12,483 bases of DNA from Flavobacteriaceae bacterium (GCA_030618945.1 JAUXCI010000045.1:1-12483); one strand, 5' to 3'; shown: positions 7,431-12,483, counted from the stretch's first letter. A program made the numbers and translations. Notes: a model not told the origin generated them from the letters alone.

Positions 7431-7676
7431 TTAATTCGCCAGACTTGAAAGCAGGGCAATTCCTCCAAAAAGGAATAAAAATGCAAGTGCGATGACAAGC
7501 CCAATGATCCAGATGATAAGGGTTCCTTTTGCCCAGTTTTTTTTATGAATATTAGTGTCGTCACTCAAGGCCCAAACTAATAACATGATAAACCCAATTA
7601 CGGGAAGGCTTGAAATGAAGATGGTGATTGCCCATTCTTTTGTGTCAAGAATCCGGTCGTTTTCTATTCGTTCCAT
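7431..7676 (-). CDS. Small two-TM membrane protein of unknown function
   Basis: The 81-residue product has two hydrophobic segments (about 15-36 and 50-75) joined by a short polar loop with TNIHKKNWAKG (41-51). Similar short proteins, with an N-KKNWA loop between two helices and a PVIGFIMLLVWA-like first helix, occur in many Bacteroidota genomes as hypotheticals; none has a function I can name. The ATG (7676-7674) lies inside the 3' end of the upstream endonuclease-family gene, overlapping by 32 bp, so the two are probably one transcript with coupled translation. It converges with the penicillin-binding protein gene with a 33-bp gap, in which I see no clear terminator. Confidence 0.7.
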   Translation of the reverse strand: MERIENDRILDTKEWAITIFISSLPVIGFIMLLVWALSDDTNIHKKNWAKGTLIIWIIGLVIALAFLFLFGGIALLSSLAN

Positions 7677-8661
7677 ATAGTCTAGCTTTAAATTTAAATT
7701 TCATTAATAAAGGTAAGTGATCTGAGGCTTGCTGAAACCTATCGAGAACTTTTGCGTTGACTTCTTCAATATAATCTTTATTATAAAGTATATAATCCAG
7801 TCTTTCGGTTGGGCTTTGAGAATTAAACGTGTTTTGTGGTTTGGAGGGTTCCATTGCAGCAGAACCTGTGTTGGGGAGTTTAAGAAGGAGTTTGATGCTG
7901 GCATCAGGAACATTGATATCGCTGTTGAAATCACCTAAAAGGATGGTTGGGAAATCCAGGTAATATTTTAAATACAGGTCTTTTACTTTTTGCATTTGTT
8001 TGGCTCTGGTTTCACTGTTATAAGCTTCGAGATGCACATTGATCAACACAAGAGTTTTATCCTGGATTTTAATTTTTACAACCTGGGCAAGTCGATCCAG
8101 ATAAAAGCTGTCATAGTAAAAAGGATTGCTTTGGTCTCTTTGCAGCGCGATTCTTTCCTGGCCAAGTATGGTATACTTGCTAAGAACTGATTGCCCTGAG
8201 ATTACCTTACCAAAATGCATTGAAAATGGGAAATAGGGAAAGGGAAGGTATTTTTTATCCCAATTAATATTTTGACCTGTAAAGTGATAGCCTAGTTTTG
8301 CAATTTCATTCTGTTGATTGACATGATAAGATCGTTTCGAATCATAATCTATTTCCTGCAAGGCCAGGATATCAGCATCTGTTTTTTTTAACTCATAAAT
8401 TACTTTGTTCAAATTTTGCTCAAAAAGCGATCTTGGTTTTTCAACAGCTAAATTATTGGTCATCCCACTTAGGTAACCAATATTATAAGTGATAATACTG
8501 TGAACGGAATCGTTACTAACCTCGCTTTGGTAATCAGAAATACCAAGCTCATTGTATTTGTTCGAAGCCAGATTAGGAGAAGAAGCCCAAAAATAAAAAC
8601 CAACCAAAATAAAAAACACGCCTACCAAGGCTATAAACAAGAACTTGAATATTTTTTTCAT
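7645..8661 (-). CDS. Membrane-anchored endonuclease/exonuclease/phosphatase (EEP) family hydrolase
   Basis: The 338-residue protein belongs to the EEP superfamily of metal-dependent phosphodiesterases (DNase I, AP endonucleases, sphingomyelinases, inositol phosphatases). Residues 6-26 form a membrane anchor or signal. Catalytic motifs are intact and in order: TYNIG (Asn60), LQEID (Glu103, metal ligand), NVHLEA (His210), LGDFN (Asp244, Asn246), LDYI (Asp289) and SDHLP (Asp314, His315). The anchor places the active site outside the cytoplasm, which argues against DNA repair and for a lipid, nucleotide or extracellular nucleic acid substrate; which one cannot be read from sequence. The last 13 residues after the domain overlap the downstream small gene. 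It is divergent from rpsU; I see only degenerate minus-strand promoter matches. Confidence 0.88.
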   Translation of the reverse strand: MKKIFKFLFIALVGVFFILVGFYFWASSPNLASNKYNELGISDYQSEVSNDSVHSIITYNIGYLSGMTNNLAVEKPRSLFEQNLNKVIYELKKTDADILALQEIDYDSKRSYHVNQQNEIAKLGYHFTGQNINWDKKYLPFPYFPFSMHFGKVISGQSVLSKYTILGQERIALQRDQSNPFYYDSFYLDRLAQVVKIKIQDKTLVLINVHLEAYNSETRAKQMQKVKDLYLKYYLDFPTILLGDFNSDINVPDASIKLLLKLPNTGSAAMEPSKPQNTFNSQSPTERLDYILYNKDYIEEVNAKVLDRFQQASDHLPLLMKFKFKARLYGTNRKRPDS

Positions 8662-8717
8662 TATGGGGGTTTAAATAAAAATTAAATATAATACATTTTT
8701 TTAAATTAATTTCTTTG

Positions 8718-8725
8718 TACATTTG
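8718..8725 (+). promoter_or_regulatory. -7 element of the rpsU promoter
   Basis: TACATTTG matches TAnnTTTG exactly and is followed by CAGCC. The -33 position (about 8695-8700) has TTTT rather than TTTG. The predicted start is near 8730-8732, giving a leader of about 42 nt that contains the Shine-Dalgarno site and a short upstream ORF. Confidence 0.6.
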
Positions 8726-8752
8726 CAGCCCAAAAATTAAATTAAAGAACAT

Positions 8753-8779
8753 ATGAAAGGAGGTGCCCCGCTATGTTAA
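8753..8779 (+). other. 8-codon upstream ORF overlapping the rpsU start
   Basis: ATG 8753 opens a frame reading MKGGAPLC with TAA at 8777-8779. Its Lys-Gly-Gly codons are the Shine-Dalgarno region of rpsU and it ends 4 bp past the rpsU ATG (8773) in another frame. Translation of it would pass over the rpsU initiation site. It may be an accident of the Shine-Dalgarno sequence being preceded by AT. Confidence 0.35.
8757..8765 (+). promoter_or_regulatory. Extended Shine-Dalgarno site of rpsU
   Basis: AAGGAGGTG is complementary to nine consecutive bases of the standard 16S 3' end (anti-SD core CCTCC), and GGAGG ends 9 nt before ATG 8773. No other gene in this window has anything close. In Flavobacterium, published work shows that the anti-SD is sequestered by bS21, bS18 and bS6 and that rpsU keeps a strong SD for autoregulation: ribosomes lacking bS21 have a free anti-SD and translate rpsU. 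The site here fits that model. Confidence 0.85.
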
Positions 8780-8970
8780 TTATCCCTATTAAGGATGGTG
8801 AAAATATAGACAGAGCGTTAAAACGTTTTAAAAGAAAGTTTGATAGAACGAAGACAATGAGGTCGTTGCGCGAGAATAAAGAGTTTACAAAGCCTTCAGT
8901 ACGAAAGCGTAAACAAATGCAAAAAGCTCAATATGTTCAAGCCATAAGAACAAACGAAGAAAAAGGTTAA
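8773..8970 (+). CDS. rpsU: 30S ribosomal protein bS21
   Basis: This 65-residue basic protein is bS21, which sits on the 30S platform near the 16S 3' end. Typical features are the MLIIPIKDGENIDRALKRFK start, the KFDRT-T-M-RSLRENKEF helix and a Lys/Arg-rich C-terminal region (KPSVRKRKQMQKA). Length is normal for the phylum. ATG 8773 follows the strong Shine-Dalgarno site with good spacing. It has its own promoter and is closed by a strong terminator, so it is a single-gene transcript. In Bacteroidota bS21 helps occlude the anti-SD, making this gene a likely sensor of its own product level (known in Flavobacterium, inferred here). Confidence 0.95.
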   Translation: MLIIPIKDGENIDRALKRFKRKFDRTKTMRSLRENKEFTKPSVRKRKQMQKAQYVQAIRTNEEKG

Positions 8971-8987
8971 GATCTTTTTTAGATAAT

Positions 8988-9016
8988 AAAAGTCCCGCAT
9001 TAGCGGGACTTTTTTT
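8988..9016 (+). terminator. Strong intrinsic terminator of rpsU
   Basis: AGTCCCGC (8991-8998) and GCGGGACT (9003-9010) form a perfect 8-bp GC-rich stem with an ATTA loop, extended by A-T pairs on both sides, and run into six T residues (9011-9016). The flanking A-run would let it work in both directions. Confidence 0.92.
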
Positions 9017-9049
9017 GTTAAATATCAAAGGCGCTAATGTATTTTTTTG

Positions 9050-9057
9050 TATTTTTG
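9050..9057 (+). promoter_or_regulatory. -7 element candidate for xerC-hpf
   Basis: TATTTTTG matches TAnnTTTG; no TTTG lies at the proper -33 distance. Predicted start is about 9062, downstream of ATG 9037, which supports a later xerC start. The leader holds a 10-bp palindrome GACATATGTC (9066-9075) and CTTTG/CAAAG (9084-9088/9091-9095). Confidence 0.4.
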
Positions 9058-9123
9058 ATTAGAGCGACATATGTCCTCAGGTGCTTTGAGCAAAGATTAT
9101 TTATTGATAACACGAGAAGGATT

Positions 9124-10014
9124 TTGAGCATAACTCATTTTATAAATTATCTGGATTGCGAACGAAACTATTCACCCTATACCATTATAGCTTATAATAA
9201 AGACCTGCTCACCTTTCAGGAATTTTGTGATAAAGAATTTGAAATAAAGGAAATTTCAACTGTTCCTTATAATATAATAAGGAGTTGGATCATTAATTTA
9301 GTAGAGAGCAAAATCTCAAACAGATCGATTAACAGAAAAATAAGTTCTTTAAAGTCCTATTTTAATTTTTTATTAAAATCAAAGCAAATTGAAGAGAGTC
9401 CTTTAAGAAAACATCAGTCCTTAAAAGTTGAGAAAAGAATTAACGTTCCTTTTTCAGAGAAGGAGATAAATGAGGTTTTGGATTTTTTTGATTCTGAGGA
9501 TGATTTTGAACAAGTGAGGGATAAGCTTATCATAGAATTGTTTTACACTACGGGTATGAGAAGAGCAGAATTAATTGGATTAAAAGAAAGCTCGATTGAT
9601 CTATCTCAAGGAATTGTTAAAGTGATTGGAAAAAGAAATAAAGAAAGACAAATCCCGTTATTGAATTCAGTAAGAAGTACCATTGATAATTATAGATTTT
9701 TGAAGAAAGATATTGCTCCTTTGACTGATCATTTATTTGTTACGAAAAAAGGAGCCCAAATTTATCCCAATCTTGTTTATAGAATGATAAATGACTATTT
9801 TGGAAAAGTGTCATTAAAGGTGAAAAAAAGCCCGCACATTGTGAGGCATTCTTTTGCAACACATTTGTTAAATGAAGGAGCTGATTTGAATTCTGTTAAG
9901 GAATTACTTGGACATAGCAGTTTAGCTTCAACACAAGTGTATACACACAGTAATTTAAAGGATCTAAAATTGATGTATAACCAAGCTCACCCAAGGAGCA
10001 ATAAAAATCATTAG
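9124..10014 (+). CDS. xerC: Tyrosine recombinase XerC
   Basis: This site-specific recombinase of the Xer type resolves chromosome dimers at dif with a partner. From TTG 9124 it has 296 residues, the usual Xer size, beginning MSITHFINYLDCERNYS; GAGAAGG lies 4 nt upstream. The frame is open back to ATG 9037, but the extra 29 residues are unlike the family and the promoter candidate lies between. The N-terminal SAM-like DNA-binding domain covers about 1-90. The catalytic residues are complete: Arg146 (TTGMRRAEL), Lys170 (GKRNK), His238 and Arg241 (HIVRHSF), His264 (LLGHSS) and nucleophile Tyr273 (QVYTHS). A housekeeping role is favoured over a mobile-element integrase because of length, context with hpf and tuf, and lack of other phage genes. 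XerC versus XerD is not certain. Confidence 0.85.
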   Translation: MSITHFINYLDCERNYSPYTIIAYNKDLLTFQEFCDKEFEIKEISTVPYNIIRSWIINLVESKISNRSINRKISSLKSYFNFLLKSKQIEESPLRKHQSLKVEKRINVPFSEKEINEVLDFFDSEDDFEQVRDKLIIELFYTTGMRRAELIGLKESSIDLSQGIVKVIGKRNKERQIPLLNSVRSTIDNYRFLKKDIAPLTDHLFVTKKGAQIYPNLVYRMINDYFGKVSLKVKKSPHIVRHSFATHLLNEGADLNSVKELLGHSSLASTQVYTHSNLKDLKLMYNQAHPRSNKNH

Positions 10015-10017
10015 TAT

Positions 10018-10314
10018 ATGAAAGTATCTGTTCAGTCTGTTAATTTTAATATTAGTAGAGATTTAGTAGAGTACATTGAAAAAAAAATTAATAATCTGGA
10101 AAAATTCCACGACCATATTTTAGGTGCTGAAGTTTTTTTAAAGGTGCAGAGCACGAGCGAAAAAGAGAATAAGACAGTGGAAGTAAAAATGGGGCTCCCC
10201 GGAAATGATATTGTAGCCAAAAAAAACTCCAAAACTTTTGAGGCCGCGATTAGTCAGGCGGCGGATTCCTTAAAAAAACAATTAGTGAAACGAAAAGAAA
10301 AAATGAAAGCATAA
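10018..10314 (+). CDS. hpf: Ribosome hibernation-promoting factor, short HPF/RaiA family
   Basis: The 98-residue protein has the beta-alpha-beta-beta-beta-alpha pattern of the HPF/YfiA (RaiA) family: MKVSVQSVNFNIS, helix LVEYIEKKINNLEKF, strands around AEVFLKVQ, KTVEVKMGLPG and DIVAKKNS, then a C-terminal helix SQAADSLKKQLVKRKEK with basic residues that contact 16S rRNA. It binds the 30S decoding centre and silences ribosomes in stationary phase or stress. It lacks the C-terminal dimerisation domain of long HPF. It begins 3 bp after the xerC stop, so both are almost certainly cotranscribed. It is followed by a terminator that overlaps the promoter of the tRNA operon. Confidence 0.92.
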   Translation: MKVSVQSVNFNISRDLVEYIEKKINNLEKFHDHILGAEVFLKVQSTSEKENKTVEVKMGLPGNDIVAKKNSKTFEAAISQAADSLKKQLVKRKEKMKA

Positions 10315-10341
10315 AATAAATTAAAAATAGACTCAAAAAGT

Positions 10342-10372
10342 TTTGTAGAAATAATAAAACTTTTTACATTTG
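10342..10372 (+). promoter_or_regulatory. Consensus promoter of the tRNA-tuf operon
   Basis: TTTG (10342-10345), a 19-bp spacer and TACATTTG (10365-10372) match both elements of the Bacteroidota housekeeping promoter without mismatch, the best in the window. Transcription should begin near 10376-10379, which lies in the 5' arm of the adjacent terminator hairpin. Confidence 0.8.
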
Positions 10373-10403
10373 CAAACCGTTAGAAAAAGCGGTTTGTTTT
10401 TTT
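10373..10403 (+). terminator. Intrinsic terminator of xerC-hpf, abutting the tRNA promoter
   Basis: CAAACCG (10373-10379) and CGGTTTG (10390-10396) form a perfect 7-bp stem with a 10-nt loop followed by seven T residues (10397-10403). It would stop transcripts arriving from hpf. RNAs starting at the promoter just upstream would lack most of the 5' arm and so should escape it. Confidence 0.8.
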
Positions 10404-10416
10404 ATGTCCAAATTCC

Positions 10417-10448
10417 AAATAATCAATTAATAGTTGATTGTTTTTTTT
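10417..10448 (+). terminator. A/T-rich hairpin with T8 tract in the tRNA operon leader
   Basis: AATCAA (10421-10426) pairs with TTGATT (10434-10439) around a 7-nt loop, extended outward by A-T pairs and one T-G wobble (10417-10420 with 10440-10443). T8 (10441-10448) overlaps the base of the stem. The stem has little GC, so termination would be weak; it could be a leader processing site or an attenuator. Confidence 0.35.
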
Positions 10449-10469
10449 AGGATTTTTAAACAAGCAAAA

Positions 10470-10543
10470 GCCGATGTAGCTCAGCTGGCTAGAGCAGCTG
10501 ATTTGTAATCAGCAGGTCGTGGGTTCGAGTCCCTCTATCGGCT
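10470..10543 (+). tRNA. tRNA-Thr (anticodon TGT)
   Basis: The 74-nt cloverleaf has acceptor GCCGATG/TATCGGC (one G-T pair), discriminator T, anticodon stem GCTGA/TCAGC with loop TTTGTAA, and T-loop TTCGAGT. It reads ACA and related Thr codons. CCA is not encoded. It is the first gene of the tRNA-tuf operon. Confidence 0.96.
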
Positions 10544-10574
10544 CAGATCTTTGAAAAAAATACTTTAAAATTGA

Positions 10575-10655
10575 GGGGAGATACTCAAGCGGCCAACGAG
10601 GACAGACTGTAACTCTGTTGGGAAACCTTCGAAGGTTCGAATCCTTCTCTCCCCA
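10575..10655 (+). tRNA. tRNA-Tyr (anticodon GTA)
   Basis: The 81-nt class II tRNA has acceptor GGGGAGA/TCTCCCC, discriminator A, anticodon stem ACAGA/TCTGT with loop CTGTAAC, a long variable arm and T-loop TTCGAAT. CCA is not encoded. It lies 31 bp after tRNA-Thr. Confidence 0.96.
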
Positions 10656-10683
10656 CAAGTTTGTTTAAGTATTAATGTATTAA

Positions 10684-10756
10684 GCGGGAGTAGCTCAGTT
10701 GGTAGAGCTTCAGCCTTCCAAGCTGATTGTCGCCGGTTCGAGCCCGGTCTCCCGCT
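10684..10756 (+). tRNA. tRNA-Gly (anticodon TCC)
   Basis: The 73-nt cloverleaf has acceptor GCGGGAG/CTCCCGC, discriminator T, anticodon stem TCAGC/GCTGA with loop CTTCCAA, and T-loop TTCGAGC. It reads GGA/GGG. CCA is not encoded. It lies 28 bp after tRNA-Tyr. Confidence 0.96.
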
Positions 10757-10764
10757 CAGTTTTC

Positions 10765-10790
10765 CAACACAATTAATCAATATTGTGTTG
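10765..10790. repeat. 9-bp perfect hairpin in the tRNA-Gly/tRNA-Thr spacer
   Basis: CAACACAAT (10765-10773) and ATTGTGTTG (10782-10790) are perfect complements around TAATCAAT. No T-tract follows. A second small hairpin ACCTG/CAGGT lies at 10802-10806/10810-10814, and an imperfect AACC-CGA/TC-CGGTT pairing (10827-10833/10851-10857) runs into T5. The spacer is 117 bp against about 30 bp for the other two; I see no tRNA or ORF in it. An RNA-processing or attenuation role is possible. Confidence 0.55.
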
Positions 10791-10873
10791 AGATGAATGA
10801 AACCTGTTCCAGGTAGTTTGTACTTGAACCCGAATTACAATGAAGAGGAGTCCGGTTTTTAAATATTACAAAG

Positions 10874-10945
10874 GCCGGTGTAGCTCAGGGGTAGAGCGTT
10901 TCCTTGGTAAGGAAGAGGTCACGGGTTCAAATCCCGTCATTGGCT
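10874..10945 (+). tRNA. tRNA-Thr (anticodon GGT)
   Basis: The 72-nt cloverleaf has acceptor GCCGGTG/CATTGGC with two adjacent G-T wobbles, discriminator T, anticodon stem TTTCC/GGAAG with loop TTGGTAA, and T-stem ACGGG/CCCGT with loop TTCAAAT. It reads ACC/ACT. CCA is not encoded. Its 3' end recurs at 10972-10988. Confidence 0.96.
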
Positions 10946-10971
10946 CTTAGAATGGAAATGAAGTTGAAAAA

Positions 10972-10988
10972 AAATCCGTCATTGGCTC
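10972..10988 (+). repeat. Duplicate of the tRNA-Thr(GGT) 3' end
   Basis: CCGTCATTGGCTC at 10976-10988 repeats 10934-10946 exactly, and AAATCC before it matches AAATCCC of the tRNA T-arm less one C. The repeat thus covers part of the T-loop, the 3' T-stem strand, the 3' acceptor strand and the discriminator. There are 29 bp between the 13-bp copies. A tRNA 3'-end copy is what integration of a tRNA-targeting element leaves; a local slippage duplication is the alternative. Confidence 0.85.
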
Positions 10989-11056
10989 AATTTAGACGCT
11001 TCTAAAAAACGAATTTAAACACGAATATATATAACTAAGATTAAAATTTAACAATC

Positions 11057-12244
11057 ATGGCAAAAGAAACTTTTGATCGTTCAAAGCCCCATTTAAACAT
11101 TGGTACTATTGGACACGTTGACCACGGTAAAACTACTTTGACTGCTGCCATTACTACAGTGTTGGCAGAGAAAGGACTTTCTGAGGTGATGAATTTCGAC
11201 CAAATCGATAATGCTCCTGAGGAAAAAGAAAGAGGTATTACTATTAATACTGCACACGTTGAATATTCAACAGCAATTCGTCATTATGCGCATGTTGACT
11301 GTCCAGGTCACGCGGATTATGTAAAGAATATGGTAACTGGTGCTGCGCAGATGGACGGAGCTATTTTGGTAGTTGCTGCAACTGATGGTCCTATGCCACA
11401 AACTCGTGAGCATATCTTATTAGGTCGTCAGGTAGGTATCCCTAGAATGGTTGTGTTTATGAATAAAGTAGACATGGTTGATGATGAGGAATTACTTGAA
11501 TTAGTAGAAATGGAAATAAGAGAATTGCTTTCTTTCTACGAGTATGATGGTGATAATGGTCCTGTAATTCAAGGTTCAGCATTAGGTGCATTGAACGGTG
11601 AAGCAAAATGGGTTGATACAGTAATGGAATTGATGGATGCTGTTGATACTTGGATTGAAATTCCTAAGAGAGATGTTGAAAAAGATTTCTTGATGCCTGT
11701 TGAAGATGTATTTTCTATAACTGGTCGTGGAACAGTAGCAACGGGTCGTATCGAATTAGGTGTTGCCAATACTGGTGATGCTGTTGATATTATAGGTATG
11801 GGTGCTGAAAAGTTAACTTCTACAGTAACTGGAGTAGAGATGTTCCGTAAGATATTGGATAGAGGTGAAGCTGGTGATAACGTAGGGATATTACTAAGAG
11901 GTATCGATAAGGAAGAAATCAAAAGAGGTATGGTAATCTGCAAACCAGGTTCTGTTACACCACATGCTAAATTTAAAGCTGAGGTTTATATCTTGAAAAA
12001 AGAAGAGGGTGGTCGTCACACTCCTTTCCATAAAAACTATCGTCCACAATTCTATGTAAGAACAACGGATGTAACTGGAACGATTAATTTACCTGCAGGT
12101 GTTGAAATGGTAATGCCAGGTGACAACTTGACAATTACTGTTGATTTACTTCAACCAATTGCGTTGAACCTAGGTCTACGTTTTGCTATCCGTGAAGGAG
12201 GTAGAACAGTAGGTGCTGGTCAGGTAACTGAAATCATTGATTGA
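11057..12244 (+). CDS. tuf: Elongation factor Tu
   Basis: EF-Tu is the GTPase that delivers aminoacyl-tRNA to the ribosomal A site. The 395-residue length is normal. The G domain has G1 GHVDHGKT (19-26), switch I RGITI near residue 60, G3 DCPGH (81-85), G4 NKVD (136-139) and G5 GSAL; domains 2 (about 210-300, [13 protein letters not shown]) and 3 (about 305-395, ending [10 protein letters not shown]) follow. ATG 11057 has no Shine-Dalgarno, only an A/T-rich leader, as expected in Bacteroidota. No promoter match is visible between tRNA-Thr(GGT) and tuf, so it is probably expressed from the promoter at 10342-10372 along with the tRNAs, as in E. coli tufB. Confidence 0.98.
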   Translation: MAKETFDRSKPHLNIGTIGHVDHGKTTLTAAITTVLAEKGLSEVMNFDQIDNAPEEKERGITINTAHVEYSTAIRHYAHVDCPGHADYVKNMVTGAAQMDGAILVVAATDGPMPQTREHILLGRQVGIPRMVVFMNKVDMVDDEELLELVEMEIRELLSFYEYDGDNGPVIQGSALGALNGEAKWVDTVMELMDAVDTWIEIPKRDVEKDFLMPVEDVFSITGRGTVATGRIELGVANTGDAVDIIGMGAEKLTSTVTGVEMFRKILDRGEAGDNVGILLRGIDKEEIKRGMVICKPGSVTPHAKFKAEVYILKKEEGGRHTPFHKNYRPQFYVRTTDVTGTINLPAGVEMVMPGDNLTITVDLLQPIALNLGLRFAIREGGRTVGAGQVTEIID

Positions 12245-12275
12245 TTATAATCAAATTCAGTTGAAATAAAAATTT

Positions 12276-12320
12276 GAATACATCAGGTGCCCCTTTAGAG
12301 GAGCGCCTTGTATTCTTTTT
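12276..12320 (+). terminator. Strong hairpin terminator after tuf
   Basis: GAATACA (12276-12282) pairs with TGTATTC (12309-12315). After a 2-nt bulge, AGGTGC (12285-12290) pairs with GCGCCT (12303-12308, one G-T). After a C/A mismatch CCT pairs with AGG, closing a TTAG loop. T5 (12316-12320) follows. It should end much of the tuf message; tRNA-Trp beyond it would depend on readthrough or a promoter I cannot identify. Confidence 0.85.
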
Positions 12321-12398
12321 AAAAAGTATGTTTTTTTAAAGAGCAAACTTATAAGCTGGGAGGAAATTCCTTTTGATTGAGGTATTTTTTGATTCCAT

Positions 12399-12471
12399 AC
12401 GGGTGTAGCTCAGTTGGTAGAGCACTGGTCTCCAAAACCAGGTGTCGGGAGTTCGAGCCTCTCCACCCGTG
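12399..12471 (+). tRNA. tRNA-Trp (anticodon CCA)
   Basis: The 73-nt cloverleaf has acceptor ACGGGTG/CACCCGT, discriminator G, anticodon stem CTGGT/ACCAG with loop CTCCAAA, and T-loop TTCGAGC. CCA is not encoded at the 3' end. In many Bacteroidota secE and nusG follow; they would lie beyond the window. Confidence 0.96.
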
Positions 12472-12483
12472 CGTAAAAATAGA

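Noticed and set aside
7249..7434. 61-codon plus-strand frame at the end of the penicillin-binding protein gene
   Set aside because: It is an out-of-frame reading of the Lys-rich tail coding sequence, with composition derived from the AAA-rich codons.
8988..9016. CRISPR-like or mobile-element inverted repeat
   Set aside because: It is a single GC-rich stem followed by a T-run immediately after rpsU; an intrinsic terminator explains it fully.
9124..10014. xerC as integrase of a mobile element at the tRNA cluster
   Set aside because: It has housekeeping Xer length, is cotranscribed with hpf, and no excisionase, relaxase or phage genes are near; the tRNA 3'-end duplicate lies almost 1 kb away on the other side of hpf and three tRNAs.
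10565..10780. 71-codon open frame antisense to tRNA-Tyr and tRNA-Gly
   Set aside because: It reads the complement of two well-formed tRNAs; peptides of the GERRIRTFEGFPTELQS kind are a classic spurious product of tRNA antisense.
11569..11943. 124-codon minus-strand frame inside tuf
   Set aside because: Long antisense frames are common under highly biased codon use as in tuf; the product is low-complexity (Ser/Ile/Pro-rich) and unlike any family.

Overview
The window looks like chromosomal DNA of a Bacteroidota bacterium, probably Cytophagales or Flavobacteriales; rank below phylum cannot be fixed from sequence alone. Support comes from low GC, several Bacteroidota-type -7 promoter elements (TAnnTTTG), near-absence of Shine-Dalgarno sites except one very strong site before rpsU, a CarboxypepD_reg-type exported protein of a family common in this phylum, and the order rpsU - xerC - hpf - tRNA cluster - tuf - tRNA-Trp.

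Layout. Positions 1-89 hold a hairpin and a terminator from an upstream gene. Positions 172-2894 are a tight molybdate/tungstate uptake operon: modA lipoprotein, a standalone two-Mop-domain protein, modB and modC, each overlapping the next by 4-8 bp. Positions 3003-4289 encode an exported CarboxypepD_reg protein, and 4404-5075 an exported protein of unknown function that begins with TTG. Positions 5139-7397 encode a class A penicillin-binding protein. Facing it on the minus strand are an endonuclease/exonuclease/phosphatase-family membrane protein (8661-7645) and a small two-TM protein (7676-7431) that overlaps its 3' end.

From 8718 onward the content is translation and housekeeping. rpsU (bS21) has its own promoter, a long Shine-Dalgarno match and a strong terminator. 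xerC and hpf follow as a pair. A consensus promoter then directs a stable-RNA/translation operon: tRNA-Thr(TGT), tRNA-Tyr(GTA), tRNA-Gly(TCC), tRNA-Thr(GGT), tuf, and, after a strong hairpin terminator, tRNA-Trp(CCA). The same Thr-Tyr-Gly-Thr-tuf order is known from E. coli (thrU-tyrU-glyT-thrT-tufB), so this is ancient synteny.

I found no CRISPR array, insertion sequence, prophage or recognisable novel defence system; gene content is mostly ordinary core genome. The points worth a second look are in the non-coding DNA. The 3' end of tRNA-Thr(GGT) is repeated 42 bp downstream. The terminator behind hpf starts one base after the tRNA operon's -7 box, so the transcription start should fall inside its 5' arm. 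rpsU has an exceptional Shine-Dalgarno site with an 8-codon overlapping upstream ORF. The tRNA-Gly/tRNA-Thr spacer is unusually long and structured.
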